NCBI RefSeq assembly: GCF_013410105.1
Contig: NZ_JACCCJ010000006.1
Span: forward strand, 46,368 to 110,367
Direction: 5' to 3'
Length of the DNA: 64,000 nucleotides
DNA from: Sphingopyxis sp. JAI108
GTDB lineage: Bacteria; Pseudomonadota; Alphaproteobacteria; Sphingomonadales; Sphingomonadaceae
The first letter of the stretch is position 1; each line of letters begins with the position of its first letter. This document shows, piece by piece, positions 17,162-27,554 of this stretch. The notes below the pieces were generated by a model. It had not been told where the DNA came from and made no database searches. It was given only the letters and a program-made list of their open reading frames with translations. Made by a program: the position numbers and the translations under genes.

Positions 17162-18321
17162 TCGCGCCATCGCGCAGGCCGTTGCTGCGCGCCTTCGCCA
17201 CCGCCATCGCGATCGTCGCGCTGGCGTGGGTCGCGGGCGGGCAGGCGCTGCTCGGGCGCATCGATCCCGCGCTCGCCGTTCCGCTGCTCCCGCTCCCCCT
17301 GATGCTGCTCGCATGGTGGCAGCGCCGCGAGCCGGCCGCGACCCGTTGGTTTACGATATTGTTGGCGCTCGTCCTCCTCGCCGCGGCGCAGGCGCTGCTT
17401 GGCTTCATCCTTGCCGGATCGGCGGCTTCGCCGCAGCTCCTCCTGACCATGGCCGCGGGCGGCCTCGCCGCGTGGCTCTCGGGACTGCTCGCGGGCTGGC
17501 GTGCGCGTTTCGGGGCTTTGCCCTGGCTAGCCGCGCTGCTGCTCGTCGCCGGCTGGTTCGGGGCGGCACATGGACTGCTCGCCGCCCTCTATCGCCCGGC
17601 CGCCGCAGCGGCGGACGCCCCCGCCCTCACCATGCTCACCGGCCTGCCGCTGCGCTGGTCGGGCGGCGGCGACATCGGGGCGATGATTGCGGAGGGAATG
17701 AATGACGATCCGGCGCTCGCGCGGCTGGCCGCGGCCGGTCCCGTGTCGCTCGTCGACAGCCTCGCCGACCATGTGCCCCCTCCCGGTGGCGCGCTGCTGC
17801 TCGCGCATCCCCGCGCGCTCGCGCCGCAGGAACTGGTCGCGATCGACGCCTTCGTGCGCGGCGGCGGCCGCGCGGTCGTCCTCGCCGATGCGCTGTCGGG
17901 CTGGCCCGCGCGCCACCCGCTGGGCGATCCGCGCAATCCGCCCGTGACGAGCCTGCTGACGCCGCTCCTCGATCATTGGGGCATCACGCTCGCGGCGCCT
18001 GCCGCCGCCGAGGGGCCTTCATTGCCCGTTGACGTTGACGGCTTGCGTCTCCGTCTGTTCAGCTCCGGCCGCTTCGATCGCCTCCCTCCGCAATGCCAGG
18101 CCTTCGCCGGCCGGCGCGTCGCCCGCTGCCCGATAGGGAAGGGCGAGGCCTGGCTGGCCGGCGACGCCGACCTGCTCTTCGCTCCGCTCTGGCGCCCGCT
18201 CGTCCCCAGCGCCGATCATTTGCGGCGGGCCGACACGATGGAATGGCTCGCGGCGCGCCTGTGGCCCGGCGCCGGTGACGGTGTGCTCCGTCCGCTCTGG
18301 ATTCGCGCTCGCGCCGCCTGA
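17158..18321 (+). CDS. Multi-span membrane protein with a GldG/DUF4350-like soluble module
   Basis: A 387-residue protein starting at GTG 17158, overlapping the previous stop by 4 bp. The first 150 residues hold about four or five hydrophobic helices. The remainder is soluble and has a segment (GALLLAHPRALAPQELVAI then DAFVRGGGRAVVLAD) like the auxiliary GldG/DUF4350-type modules that bear 'A-F-V-R-x-G-G' motifs. Those usually accompany ABC-2 exporters, but no ABC genes are adjacent. Function unknown. It lies directly upstream of the dcw cluster but is separated from it by promoter sequence. Confidence 0.68.
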   Translation: MIAPSRRPLLRAFATAIAIVALAWVAGGQALLGRIDPALAVPLLPLPLMLLAWWQRREPAATRWFTILLALVLLAAAQALLGFILAGSAASPQLLLTMAAGGLAAWLSGLLAGWRARFGALPWLAALLLVAGWFGAAHGLLAALYRPAAAAADAPALTMLTGLPLRWSGGGDIGAMIAEGMNDDPALARLAAAGPVSLVDSLADHVPPPGGALLLAHPRALAPQELVAIDAFVRGGGRAVVLADALSGWPARHPLGDPRNPPVTSLLTPLLDHWGITLAAPAAAEGPSLPVDVDGLRLRLFSSGRFDRLPPQCQAFAGRRVARCPIGKGEAWLAGDADLLFAPLWRPLVPSADHLRRADTMEWLAARLWPGAGDGVLRPLWIRARAA

Positions 18322-18333
18322 GTCGGCTTTTTT
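18313..18333 (+). terminator. Weak intrinsic terminator at the end of the cysK group
   Basis: GCCG (18313-18316) can pair with CGGC (18324-18327), and a run of six T follows (18328-18333). The short stem overlaps the stop codon. It would insulate the dcw cluster from upstream reading. Confidence 0.4.
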
Positions 18334-18439
18334 ACCCTAAATCGCCCCGATCGAAGTCGTCCTGCGGTGCCGTTCGCGCGCCGTAGGACCGGTATTTACC
18401 CAATTCGGAGCGCTTTTTGCGGCCAATTGGGGCTAGATT

Positions 18440-18473
18440 CCCTATTTCACCCTAAATTACCCCTTTTCACCCC
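18440..18473 (+). promoter_or_regulatory. MraZ-type operator: four 10-bp direct repeats
   Basis: CCC triplets recur at exactly 10-bp steps (18440, 18450, 18460, 18470), set in AT-rich spacers, i.e. GGGTG/GGGTA/GGGAA units on the reverse strand. MraZ proteins bind arrays of short G-rich repeats, one per helical turn, in front of their own operons. The array lies directly upstream of a perfect -10 box and would cover the -35 region, which fits autorepression. Two more CCC units at 18335 and 18345 have the same spacing. The identity of the binder is inferred. Confidence 0.75.
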
Positions 18474-18477
18474 GATC

Positions 18478-18483
18478 TATAAT
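18478..18483 (+). promoter_or_regulatory. -10 box of the mraZ/dcw promoter
   Basis: TATAAT is a perfect sigma-70 -10 hexamer. The -35 zone, about 17 bp upstream, falls inside the CCC repeat array and has no good TTGACA match. A transcript starting near 18490 would have a leader of about 108 nt before mraZ. Confidence 0.65.
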
Positions 18484-18597
18484 TGATACTCACGAAATCG
18501 GAGAGGGGCATTCTCCACTCGAGCCGAACCAGCTGGAATCACGCGATTCCGGGGCCGGGGAAGTTTTGCCCGGTGGCGCGGATACGGGGGCAGAGCG

Positions 18598-19098
18598 ATG
18601 GCGATTGTGACGCCCGGCCAGTATGCGGGTACCAACTTCGCCGCGATCGATGGCAAGGGGCGCATCGCCGTCCCCTCACAGTTCCGCAACAATGTGCCCC
18701 TCAATGCGGACGGTCAGCGCGTACTCTGGGTAGGTTTTCACGAAAAACTGCCGTGCCTCGTCGCCTATGGGCAGGATCAGTATGACCGGCTGAACGGCGA
18801 GATCGAACGCGACCGCGAAACCGCGCGGCTGCGCAACCTCGACTTCGACGAGGACAGCGAGTTCAAGAAGCGCTTCAGCTATACCGAGCCGTACACGCTC
18901 GACGACAGCGGCCGCTTCCTTCCCAGCTTCATCCACCGCGACCGCGTCGGCGATGCCGGCGCGACGGCTTTTGTGGGGTCGGGCCGCCGTCTCGAAATCT
19001 GGTGGCTGCCGACGCTGGCCGAATGCGCCGAGGCCGACCCGGTGCTCCGGCGGCTAGCCGCTTCATGGGACGCCGCCAAGGGGAAGGGGCGCAAGTGA
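18598..19098 (+). CDS. mraZ: Transcriptional regulator MraZ
   Basis: A 166-residue protein with two AbrB/SpoVT-like domains; MraZ represses the dcw operon that it heads. Visible are [20 protein letters not shown] at the start of the first domain and [18 protein letters not shown] in the second, each with the conserved D-x-K/R-G-R type turn. The ATG at 18598 is the first after the repeat operator. Its stop overlaps the rsmH start by 4 bp. Length is in the normal range, with a short C-terminal Lys-rich tail. Confidence 0.95.
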   Translation: MAIVTPGQYAGTNFAAIDGKGRIAVPSQFRNNVPLNADGQRVLWVGFHEKLPCLVAYGQDQYDRLNGEIERDRETARLRNLDFDEDSEFKKRFSYTEPYTLDDSGRFLPSFIHRDRVGDAGATAFVGSGRRLEIWWLPTLAECAEADPVLRRLAASWDAAKGKGRK

Positions 19099-20084
19099 CC
19101 GAGCTTCTCCCCGAACTCCATCGGGATCCCCGCCACGATCCGGTCCTCCGTGAAGAAGTCATCGCCGCGCTCGCAATCCTTCCCGGGGAGCGCCATGTCG
19201 ATGCGACCTTCGGCGCGGGTGGCTATACACGCGCGATGCTCGCCGCGGGCGCCGAAGTCGTCGCGTGCGACCGCGATCCCGACGCGATCGCCGAAGGGCA
19301 GGCGCTCGTCGCCGAATCCGATGGCAAGCTGACGCTGATCCACGGCCGCTTCGGCGAGATCGACCGGCTGCTTGCCGAGCGCGGGATCGAGGCGGTCGAC
19401 GGCATCACCTTCGACATCGGCGTCTCGTCGATGCAGCTCGACCGCGATGCGCGCGGCTTTTCCTTCCAGAAGGACGGCCCGCTCGACATGCGCATGGCGC
19501 AGGAGGGCGAAAGCGCTGCCGACTGGCTCAATCGTGCCGACGAGAGCGAGATCGCCGACGTGCTCTTTCATTATGGCGACGAGCGCCAGTCGCGCCGCGT
19601 CGCGCGCGCGATCGTCGCTGCGCGCCCGCTCAGCCGGACCGCCGAGCTCGCGACCGTGATTCGCAAGGCGCTGCGCCATCCGCCCGGCGCGCCGAAGGAT
19701 CCCTCGACCAAGAGCTTTCAGGCGATCCGCATCCACATCAATAATGAACTCGACGAGCTGGTCGCGGGTTTGGCCGCGGCGGAGCGCATATTGCGCCCCG
19801 GCGGCCGGCTCGCCGTCGTCAGCTTCCACAGCACCGAGGACCGTATCGTGAAGAATTTCCTGCGCGAACGCAGCGGTGGCGATGCCGCGGGTTCGCGTCA
19901 CCGGCCCGCGCCGACCCCTCTGGCGCGGGCCGCAACCTTCGAGACGCCGGCGCGCAAGGTGCGTCCGGGCAAGGAAGAGGAAGCGCGAAATCCGCGCGCG
20001 CGTTCGGCGACACTGCGCAGCGCAGTACGCACCGCGGCACCGGCCTGGCCGGACAACAGGATGAAGGAGGCGATGTCATGCTGA
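19095..20084 (+). CDS. rsmH: 16S rRNA (cytosine-N4) methyltransferase
   Basis: A 329-residue SAM-dependent enzyme that methylates C1402 of 16S rRNA, also called Mra[11 protein letters not shown] and the SAM motif [14 protein letters not shown] near residue 35 are standard, as are [21 protein letters not shown], and [18 protein letters not shown] 19095 is the start, overlapping mraZ by 4 bp; upstream in-frame residues are the mraZ region. The end overlaps ftsL. Confident assignment. Confidence 0.97.
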   Translation: MTELLPELHRDPRHDPVLREEVIAALAILPGERHVDATFGAGGYTRAMLAAGAEVVACDRDPDAIAEGQALVAESDGKLTLIHGRFGEIDRLLAERGIEAVDGITFDIGVSSMQLDRDARGFSFQKDGPLDMRMAQEGESAADWLNRADESEIADVLFHYGDERQSRRVARAIVAARPLSRTAELATVIRKALRHPPGAPKDPSTKSFQAIRIHINNELDELVAGLAAAERILRPGGRLAVVSFHSTEDRIVKNFLRERSGGDAAGSRHRPAPTPLARAATFETPARKVRPGKEEEARNPRARSATLRSAVRTAAPAWPDNRMKEAMSC

Positions 20085-20686
20085 TGGCGGCCCGCAAGCT
20101 CCAGGGGATCGGACTGGTCCTGCTCGTGCTCATCTTCGCGATGATGCTTTATCCCGTATCGCTCAAGGTCGCGGCGACGCGCAGCGAACTTACGCAGATC
20201 GAGCGGGACATTGTCCGGACGCGCGACAATATTCGCTACCTCGAATCCGAACTCGCGGTGCGCGCCTCGATGCGCCAGCTCGAACAGTGGAATGCCGATG
20301 CCTTCGGCTATTCGGCGCCCGACGCGGGACAGTATCTGGAGAGCGAGCGCCAGCTGGCCTCGCTCGACCGGCTGCCGCGCGCGCGCGGCGCCAACGAGGT
20401 CGCGCCGGTACTGATGGCGATGGTTTCGCCGGTCGCGGTGCCCGCCGCGCCGAAGGAAAGCCCCGTTGCGAGCAAGCCCGCGGCAACGAAGCCCGCCGCG
20501 CCCAAGCCCGTGCTGCTCGCGCAGGCCGATACCGGCGTACGCAGCGACGTCGCTCCGCGCATGGCGCCGACGCGCCGCCGCGAACAACTCAAGATGATCG
20601 AGGATCAGCTGCTCGCCGAATCGACGCTCGCCGACTTGAAGCGCGCCGCGGCCCTCGAAGCGGCGGGAGGAAGCGCCGGCCGATGA
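20078..20686 (+). CDS. ftsL: Cell division protein FtsL-like
   Basis: A 202-residue bitopic membrane protein at the ftsL position between rsmH and ftsI. It has one transmembrane helix at about 10-27 ([19 protein letters not shown]) and a short coiled-coil-like stretch after it ([19 protein letters not shown]). FtsL works with FtsB and FtsQ in the periplasm to activate FtsWI. It is longer than the roughly 100-residue E. coli protein, because of an Ala/Pro-rich and charged tail. Sequence similarity of FtsL proteins is low, so the call rests partly on position. The start overlaps rsmH by 7 bp. Confidence 0.8.
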   Translation: MLMAARKLQGIGLVLLVLIFAMMLYPVSLKVAATRSELTQIERDIVRTRDNIRYLESELAVRASMRQLEQWNADAFGYSAPDAGQYLESERQLASLDRLPRARGANEVAPVLMAMVSPVAVPAAPKESPVASKPAATKPAAPKPVLLAQADTGVRSDVAPRMAPTRRREQLKMIEDQLLAESTLADLKRAAALEAAGGSAGR

Positions 20687-22371
20687 ACACGCTGGTCGTC
20701 CGTCCGACCCGGGTTCGAACCGCAGGGGTGCGGCAGCAGATATTGCTGACCGCACAACAGCGTTTGATGATCCTGATGCTGCTGTTCATGGCGGCATTTT
20801 TCGTTGTGTCGGTGCGCCTGCTCTATTTCGCGCTGTTCGATACATCGTCGGGCCGTTCGGCGGCGACGGCTTTCATTCCCGCCCGCGCCGACATCGTCGA
20901 TCGCAACGGCGTGCCGCTCGCGCGCACGATCGACGGCTATTCGATCCGCGTCATGCCGTCGAAATTGCTCAACGACCGGCAATATCTGGCGGCCGAGCTG
21001 CAAAAGATCTTTCCAGACATGACGCGCCAGGACCTGCTGGCGAAGCTGACCGGGCCGCGCCCGACCTATATCCGCCGCCGCGCGCTGCCCGATCAGGTCG
21101 CCGCGGTGAACGCGATCGGCGACGTCGGCTTCGATTTTCCGCGCGAGAAGGAACGCCTCTATCCGCAGCTCACCCTCGCCGCGCATGTGCTCGGCTTCAC
21201 CAATTCGGAGGGGCATGGCGTCACCGGCGTCGAGGGTGCGTTCGACGAGCGGCTGATCGACAAGGCGACACGCGGCGAGCCGCTCGCACTGTCGATTGAC
21301 GCGCGCGTCCAGGGCGTGCTCGAAAGCGAACTGAGCACGGCGGTTGCGAACCTCGAGGCGATCGGCGGCGCGGGCATCATCCTCGACGTCCATACCGGCG
21401 AAGTCGCCGCGATGACCTCGCTCCCGACCTTTAATCCCAACAAGCTGCTCGGCAGCGATCCGGGCACGCGGCGCAACGCCGTCACCTACAATCTTTATGA
21501 ACTCGGCTCGACCTTCAAACCGCTGTCGATCGGCGCCGCGATCGACGACGGCACGGTGACCAGCATGGCGCGTCGCTACGATGCGACGGCGCCGCTCCCG
21601 ATCGCGGGTTTTCGTATCCGCGACAGCCATCCCGGGCGCTGGTATAATGTCCCCGAAACGCTGATCGAAAGCTCGAACATCGCGACGGCGCGCATCGCCG
21701 ACGAACTGGGGCGCGAGAATCTGGAACGACTGTTCCGCGACCTGAACTTCGACAAGCGCCCCGAAATCGAGCTCAAGGAACGCGCCTTCCCGCTGTGGCC
21801 GAAAAACTGGGGCCGGGTGACGACGATGACGACCAGCTATGGTCACGGCATCGCGGTGACGCCGCTGCACCTCGCGAGCGCTTATGCCGCGCTCGTCAAC
21901 GGGGGCATCTATCGCCCCGCGACGATGCTCAAGCTCGGCGACAAGTCGCCGCCGCAGGGTCGCCGCGTGTTCAAGGCGTCGACCAGCGCGCGGATGCGCC
22001 AGCTTCTGCGCCTTATCGTCTCCGACGGCACCGGCAAACAGGCCGACGCGCCGGGTTTCCGCGTTGGCGGCAAGACCGGATCGGCCGAAAAGCCGGGCGC
22101 TGGCGGCTATCGCCGCCACTCGCTCGTCTCGACCTTCTCGGCGGCTTTCCCGATGGACAATCCGCGCTATGTGGTGCTCGTGATGATCGACGAGCCCAAG
22201 GGCAATGCCTATAGTTCGGGCCAGCGCACCGCGGGCTGGACCGCGGCGCCGGTGGTGCGCAAGGTCGTGACGCGCGCGGGCCCGATGCTCGGCGTCTTCC
22301 CCGACGAAAGCCGCGACGTTGACGTCTCCGAATTGACGCCGCTGCTGCAAAGAGGCGAGGAAACGCACTGA
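20683..22371 (+). CDS. ftsI: Peptidoglycan transpeptidase FtsI (PBP3)
   Basis: A 562-residue division-specific transpeptidase in the inner membrane. There is a transmembrane helix at about 27-49, then the dimerisation/pedestal domain (from FIPARADIVDRNG), then the penicillin-binding domain. The active-site motifs are S276-x-x-K279 (GSTFKPLS), S330-S-N332 (ESSN) and K464-T-G466 (GGKTGSAEKP). ATG 20683 overlaps the ftsL stop. It pairs with FtsW encoded 7 kb downstream in the same cluster. Confidence 0.96.
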   Translation: MNTLVVRPTRVRTAGVRQQILLTAQQRLMILMLLFMAAFFVVSVRLLYFALFDTSSGRSAATAFIPARADIVDRNGVPLARTIDGYSIRVMPSKLLNDRQYLAAELQKIFPDMTRQDLLAKLTGPRPTYIRRRALPDQVAAVNAIGDVGFDFPREKERLYPQLTLAAHVLGFTNSEGHGVTGVEGAFDERLIDKATRGEPLALSIDARVQGVLESELSTAVANLEAIGGAGIILDVHTGEVAAMTSLPTFNPNKLLGSDPGTRRNAVTYNLYELGSTFKPLSIGAAIDDGTVTSMARRYDATAPLPIAGFRIRDSHPGRWYNVPETLIESSNIATARIADELGRENLERLFRDLNFDKRPEIELKERAFPLWPKNWGRVTTMTTSYGHGIAVTPLHLASAYAALVNGGIYRPATMLKLGDKSPPQGRRVFKASTSARMRQLLRLIVSDGTGKQADAPGFRVGGKTGSAEKPGAGGYRRHSLVSTFSAAFPMDNPRYVVLVMIDEPKGNAYSSGQRTAGWTAAPVVRKVVTRAGPMLGVFPDESRDVDVSELTPLLQRGEETH

Positions 22372-23810
22372 TGCGTCTCGCCGCGCTGCTCGAGGATCAG
22401 GCGCTGGAGGGCAGCGGTCCCGTCGTCACGGGGCTCGCGATCGATCATCGCAAGGTTGCGCCCGGCACGGTTTTCGGCGCCTTCGTCGGCGAGAAATTCA
22501 ACGGCGAGGATTTTATTCCCGCCGCCCTCGAAGCGGGTGCGGTCGCGATCGTTGCGCGGCCCGAAGCGCGTGTGGAGGGTGCCGTGCATGTCGCCGATGC
22601 CAACCCGCGCCGCGCCTTCGCGCATATCGCGGCACGCTTCTTCCACCGTTTCCCGGCGACCTGCGTCGCGGTGACGGGCACGAACGGCAAGACCTCGACC
22701 GTCGAAATGACGCGCCAGTTGTGGCGCATGGCCGGCTTCAACGCCGCCTCGATCGGCACGCTCGGAATCACGACGTCGATGGACAGCGCCTCGACCGGGC
22801 TCACGACGCCCGACATCGTCACGTTTCTATCGAACATGTCGGGCCTCGCCGCCGAGGGCGTCACCCATGCAGCGTTCGAGGCGTCGAGCCACGGCCTCGA
22901 TCAGTATCGCACCGAAGGCCTGCCGGTGAAGGCGGCGGCCTTTACCAATTTGAGCCACGACCATCTCGACTATCATGGCACGATGGATTCCTATCTTTCG
23001 GCCAAGCTCCGCCTTTTCACCGAAGTCGTCGAACCCGGCGGCGCGGCGGTGGTCGGGGCCGACGATGAATATTCGCCCGCCGTGATCGGCGCGGCGCGGG
23101 CGCGCGGCGTCCGCCTGCTGACCGTCGGCACGCGGGGCGAAGCGCTCCGCCTCGTCTCGCGTGAGGCGACCCAGCTCGGCCAGTCGCTCGTCATCACGGC
23201 GGGCGATCTCTCGCAAAAGGTCGATCTGCCGCTGATCGGCGGCTATCAGGTTGCCAACGCGCTCGTATCGGCGGGCCTCGTCATCGCGACCGGCGGCGAT
23301 GCCCGGCAGACGCTCGCCAATCTCGCGCGGCTGCAGCCGGTGCGCGGGCGGCTCGAACGCGCCGCCATCACGCGCGCGGGCGCGCCGGTCTATGTCGACT
23401 ATGCCCATACGCCCGACGCGATCGAAGCCGCGCTCGACGCGCTGCGCCCGCATGCGGCGGGCCGCCTGATCCTCGTCTTCGGTGCCGGCGGCGACCGCGA
23501 CCAGGCGAAGCGCCCCGAAATGGGCAGGGTTGCCGCCGCCAAGGCCGATGTGCTGGTCATCACCGACGACAATCCGCGCGGCGAAGATCCGGCGGCGATC
23601 CGGGACGCGATCGCCGCCGCCGCGCCCGGTGCGCGGGTGATCGGCGACCGCCGCGCCGCGATCGCCGCCGCGATCGCCGAGGCGCGCGGCGACGACATCG
23701 TCTGCATCGCGGGCAAGGGGCACGAACAGGGTCAGATCGTCGGGCGCGGCGACGAAATGCGCGTCATTCCCTTCGACGATGTCGCGGTCGCGCGCGAGGA
23801 GGCGGCATGA
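22371..23810 (+). CDS. murE: UDP-MurNAc-L-Ala-D-Glu:meso-DAP ligase
   Basis: A 479-residue Mur ligase adding the third stem-peptide residue, presumed to be meso-diaminopimelate as in Gram-negatives. It shows VTGTNGKTSTVEMTRQLW (P-loop), SSHGLDQYRTEGL, FTNLSHDHLDYHGTM, YVDYAHTPDAIEAAL and DNPRGEDP; the last matches the DNPR motif that recognises meso-DAP. The start shares one base with the ftsI stop (TGATG). Confidence 0.96.
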   Translation: MRLAALLEDQALEGSGPVVTGLAIDHRKVAPGTVFGAFVGEKFNGEDFIPAALEAGAVAIVARPEARVEGAVHVADANPRRAFAHIAARFFHRFPATCVAVTGTNGKTSTVEMTRQLWRMAGFNAASIGTLGITTSMDSASTGLTTPDIVTFLSNMSGLAAEGVTHAAFEASSHGLDQYRTEGLPVKAAAFTNLSHDHLDYHGTMDSYLSAKLRLFTEVVEPGGAAVVGADDEYSPAVIGAARARGVRLLTVGTRGEALRLVSREATQLGQSLVITAGDLSQKVDLPLIGGYQVANALVSAGLVIATGGDARQTLANLARLQPVRGRLERAAITRAGAPVYVDYAHTPDAIEAALDALRPHAAGRLILVFGAGGDRDQAKRPEMGRVAAAKADVLVITDDNPRGEDPAAIRDAIAAAAPGARVIGDRRAAIAAAIAEARGDDIVCIAGKGHEQGQIVGRGDEMRVIPFDDVAVAREEAA

Positions 23811-25183
23811 ATCCGCTCTGGACCGCGCGCGCCATCGCTTCGGCCACCGGCGGTGCCGCCAGCGCCGATTTCACCGCCCATGGCGTCGCCTTCGACTCGC
23901 GCGAGGTGACGAAGGGCGACCTCTTCATCGCGATGAAGGGCGAAACCGCCGACGGCCATGACTTCATCGACAAGGCGATCGCAGCGGGCGCCGCCGGGAT
24001 CGTCTGCGAAACCGACATCGCGTACCCGCATGTTCGCGTCGCCGACAGTGCCGCGGCCCTCGCCGCGCTCGGCACCGCATCGCGCGCGCGCAGCCATGGC
24101 CGCATCATCGGCGTCACCGGTTCGGCGGGCAAGACGGGGACGAAGGAGGCGCTGTTCGCTGCACTCGATCGTTTTCGTCCCGGCAAGGCGCATCGCTCGG
24201 TCAAAAGCTACAACAACCATGTCGGCGTACCGCTGAGCCTCGCGCGTATGCCCTCGACCGCCGATTTCGGCATCTTCGAAATGGGCATGAATCACGCGGG
24301 CGAACTCGCGGCATTGACACGCATGGTGCGTCCGCACGTCGCCATCGTCACCACCATCGCCCCCGCGCACATGGAATTTTTCATTAGCGAAGAAGCGATC
24401 GCCGACGCGAAGGGCGAGATTTTCGAAGGCCTCGAACCCGGCGGCACCGCGATCGTCCCGTTCGACAGCCCGCACTATGCGCGCCTGCGCGCCAAGGCGG
24501 AGCAACATGCCGCGCACATCGTCAGCTTCGGGTTGAACGAGGGCGCCGACGTCCGCGCCGTCGACTGGTTGCCCGACGGGCAGGGCGGCTCGCTCGTCAC
24601 CGCGCAGGTGCAGGAATCGCTCCTCTGCTTCACCATCGCGCAAGCCGGCGCTCATTGGGTGGCCAATTCGCTCGCGGTGCTCGCCGCGGTGAAAGCCGTC
24701 GGCGGGGACCTGCCGGCGGCGGGGCTCGCCTTCGCCGAAATGGCCGGCCTGGCGGGGCGCGGCGCGCGCCACCGCGTCGAGGTTCCCGGCGGCCACATCC
24801 TCGTCATCGACGAAAGCTATAACGCCAATCCCGCCTCGATGGCGGCGACCATCGGCCAGCTCGGCAGCGAATCCGCCGACCGCAAGATCGCGATTCTTGG
24901 TGCGATGAAGGAGCTTGGCCCGGATGGCGAGGCCTATCATGCCGCGCTTGCGGCTCCGCTCGTCGCGGCGGGAGTGCAATTCGCCCTGCTTGTCGGCGCA
25001 GAGATGGCGCCACTCGCCAAAGCCCTTGAGGGCCGTATCGATTTCGAGCATGTGCCCGCCCACCCGGCCGCGGTAGGGCGGCTGCGGGACCTGATCCGTC
25101 CGGGCGACGCCGTGCTGGTCAAGGGGTCGAACAGCGTCGGGCTGTCACATCTTGTGACGGCGCTGACCAACGGGGATTTTTGA
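23807..25183 (+). CDS. murF: UDP-MurNAc-tripeptide:D-Ala-D-Ala ligase
   Basis: A 458-residue Mur ligase that finishes the pentapeptide precursor by adding D-Ala-D-Ala. Visible are [20 protein letters not shown], the P-loop [45 protein letters not shown] and [13 protein letters not shown]. Overlaps murE by 4 bp (ATGA) and shares one base with mraY. Takes its dipeptide from Ddl, encoded later in the cluster. Confidence 0.96.
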   Translation: MNPLWTARAIASATGGAASADFTAHGVAFDSREVTKGDLFIAMKGETADGHDFIDKAIAAGAAGIVCETDIAYPHVRVADSAAALAALGTASRARSHGRIIGVTGSAGKTGTKEALFAALDRFRPGKAHRSVKSYNNHVGVPLSLARMPSTADFGIFEMGMNHAGELAALTRMVRPHVAIVTTIAPAHMEFFISEEAIADAKGEIFEGLEPGGTAIVPFDSPHYARLRAKAEQHAAHIVSFGLNEGADVRAVDWLPDGQGGSLVTAQVQESLLCFTIAQAGAHWVANSLAVLAAVKAVGGDLPAAGLAFAEMAGLAGRGARHRVEVPGGHILVIDESYNANPASMAATIGQLGSESADRKIAILGAMKELGPDGEAYHAALAAPLVAAGVQFALLVGAEMAPLAKALEGRIDFEHVPAHPAAVGRLRDLIRPGDAVLVKGSNSVGLSHLVTALTNGDF

Positions 25184-26253
25184 TGCTATATTGGCTGGCG
25201 GAATGGCTTGGCTTTCCGGGGGCGCTCAACCTCATTCGCTATCTGAGCTTCCGTTCCGGCGCGGCGGTCGCGACCGCTATGATCCTCGGCCTGTGGATCG
25301 GGCCGCGCTTCATCCTGATGCTGCGCATGCGGCAGGGGAAGGGACAGCCGATCCGCGACGACGGGCCGCAAAGCCACCTCGCCAAAAAGGGCACGCCGAC
25401 GATGGGCGGGCTGATGATCCTCATTTCGCTGATGATCTCGGCGTTGCTCTGGATGGACCTCTCCAACCGCTTCGTCTGGGCGTGCATCTTTGTAACCGGG
25501 GGGTTCGCAGCGGTCGGTTTCCTCGACGATCTCGACAAGGTGACCAAGGCCAGCCACCGCGGGATTCCGGGGCGCGTGCGCCTGCTCGTCGAATTCCTCA
25601 TCGCGGGGGTCGCGGTGCTGCTGATCGTCTCGCGCACCGGCACCGACCTCTATCTGCCCTTCTTCAATGACGTTTATATCCCGCTCGGCCCGCTCTATTA
25701 TGTCTTCGCGATGATATTGATCGTCGGTTTCGGCAACGCGGTGAACCTGACCGACGGGCTCGACGGGCTTGCAACCTTCCCCGTGATCATCGCCAGCCTG
25801 ACCTTCCTCGTCATCGTCTATCTGTCGGGCAATGTGAAGTTTGCCGAATATCTCGGCATCCCGCATGTTCCTGGCGCGGGCGAGCTCGCGATCTTCGCTG
25901 CTGCGATCATCGGCGCCTGCCTCGCTTTCCTGTGGTTCAATGCGCCGCCCGCTGCGGTCTTCATGGGCGATACGGGCAGCCTCGCACTCGGCGGAGCGCT
26001 CGCGACGATCGCGGTCACCGCTCAGCACGAGCTCGTGCTCGTCATCGTCGGCGGGCTGTTCGTCGTCGAGGCGCTGTCGGTGATCATCCAGGTCTTCTGG
26101 TACAAGCGCACCGGCAAGCGCGTTTTTCGCATGGCGCCGATCCACCACCATTTCGAGCAGCTTGGCTGGCCCGAATCGACCGTTGTCATCCGCTTCTGGA
26201 TCGTCTCGATCGTCCTGGCACTCGCGGGGCTCGCGACCTTGAAGCTCCGGTGA
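25183..26253 (+). CDS. mraY: Phospho-MurNAc-pentapeptide translocase
   Basis: A 356-residue polytopic enzyme that transfers phospho-MurNAc-pentapeptide to undecaprenyl phosphate, making lipid I on the inner leaflet. Around ten transmembrane helices, with [12 protein letters not shown], the catalytic [25 protein letters not shown] and [12 protein letters not shown], and the end motif [17 protein letters not shown] 25183 was chosen; a TTG directly before it would only add one residue. It overlaps murD by 4 bp. Confidence 0.97.
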   Translation: MLYWLAEWLGFPGALNLIRYLSFRSGAAVATAMILGLWIGPRFILMLRMRQGKGQPIRDDGPQSHLAKKGTPTMGGLMILISLMISALLWMDLSNRFVWACIFVTGGFAAVGFLDDLDKVTKASHRGIPGRVRLLVEFLIAGVAVLLIVSRTGTDLYLPFFNDVYIPLGPLYYVFAMILIVGFGNAVNLTDGLDGLATFPVIIASLTFLVIVYLSGNVKFAEYLGIPHVPGAGELAIFAAAIIGACLAFLWFNAPPAAVFMGDTGSLALGGALATIAVTAQHELVLVIVGGLFVVEALSVIIQVFWYKRTGKRVFRMAPIHHHFEQLGWPESTVVIRFWIVSIVLALAGLATLKLR

Positions 26254-27554
26254 TCACCTCGCGCGCCTTTGCCGGCCGCCGCTATGCGGTGCTGGGGCTG
26301 GCGCGCTCGGGCCTCGCGGCCGTCGAGGCGCTCGTCGCCAGCGGCGCGGGCGTCACCGCATGGGACGACCGCGAGGAAGCGCGCGACGAGGCGATGGCGC
26401 TCGGCGCCGATATCGGCGACCCGCTCGAGATCGACCTCGTCGGCTTCGCGGGTGTGGTCGTCTCGCCCGGCGTGCCGCTCAACCGTCACCCGATCGCGGC
26501 GCACGCCAAGGAAGCGCATGTCCCCGTCATCGGCGACATCGAACTGTTCGCCGAAGCCAGGGGCGACTTGCCGTCGCATCGGGTCGTCGGCATCACCGGC
26601 ACCAACGGCAAGTCGACGGTGACCGCGCTGATCACCCACCTGCTCGAAAGCGCCGGCGTGCCGACGCTGATGGGCGGCAACATCGGCCTGCCGATCCTGA
26701 CGCGCGAGCCGCTTCCTGAAGGCGGGGTCTATGTCCTCGAACTGTCGAGTTACCAGATCGACCTGTCGCACAGCCTCGCCTGCGACATCGCGGTCCTCAC
26801 CAACCTCAGCCCCGACCACCTCGACCGCTACGACGGTTTTGCCGGCTATGCGGCATCGAAGGCGCGGCTGTTCAGTCTCCAGCGCCGCGACCAGATCGCG
26901 ATCGTCGCGGTCGACGACGATCCGTCGAAGATGATCGCGGGGCGCATCAACCACCGGCTCCATCGCGTGTCGGGGAAGGATATCGACCCCGCCGACCAAG
27001 CGCGCTGGCCCGCGTTGCAGGGGCCGCACAACGCCCAGAACGCCGTGTGTGCGATCGCGGTGTGCCGCGTCCTCGGGCTGAACGACGAACAGATCGAACG
27101 CGGTCTTGCGACCTACAAATCGCTGCCGCACCGCATGGAATTGGTCGGCGAAGCCGATGGTGTCCGCTGGTTCAACGACAGCAAGGCCACCAACGCGGCT
27201 TCCGCTGCACCGGCGCTGGCGGCATTCCCGCCGGCGCCGGACCAGCGTTTGCACTGGATTGCGGGGGGGCAGGCCAAGGGCGACGGGCTCGGCGCCTGCC
27301 GTCCGTGGTTCGGCCACGTCAAGCGTGCCTATCTGATCGGCGAGGCGATGGAGCCCTTCGCCGCCGAGATCGGCGACGCGATTCCGGTCGAAAAGTCGGG
27401 CGATATGGCGAGTGCGGTGAAACAGGCGGCGGCGGCGGCAAGGCCCGGCGATATCGTGCTGCTCTCGCCCGCCTGCGCCTCCTTCGACCAGTATAAGGAT
27501 TATGAGCAGCGCGGCGATGCCTTCCGCGCGCTCGTGCAGGCGCTCGGGGCATGA
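26250..27554 (+). CDS. murD: UDP-MurNAc-L-Ala:D-Glu ligase
   Basis: A 434-residue Mur ligase adding D-glutamate to UDP-MurNAc-L-Ala. It has the Rossmann start [17 protein letters not shown], the P-loop [45 protein letters not shown] and [12 protein letters not shown]. The start is GTG 26250 overlapping the mraY stop, as the preceding frame belongs to mraY. The C-terminal [17 protein letters not shown] is typical. Confidence 0.96.
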   Translation: MITSRAFAGRRYAVLGLARSGLAAVEALVASGAGVTAWDDREEARDEAMALGADIGDPLEIDLVGFAGVVVSPGVPLNRHPIAAHAKEAHVPVIGDIELFAEARGDLPSHRVVGITGTNGKSTVTALITHLLESAGVPTLMGGNIGLPILTREPLPEGGVYVLELSSYQIDLSHSLACDIAVLTNLSPDHLDRYDGFAGYAASKARLFSLQRRDQIAIVAVDDDPSKMIAGRINHRLHRVSGKDIDPADQARWPALQGPHNAQNAVCAIAVCRVLGLNDEQIERGLATYKSLPHRMELVGEADGVRWFNDSKATNAASAAPALAAFPPAPDQRLHWIAGGQAKGDGLGACRPWFGHVKRAYLIGEAMEPFAAEIGDAIPVEKSGDMASAVKQAAAAARPGDIVLLSPACASFDQYKDYEQRGDAFRALVQALGA

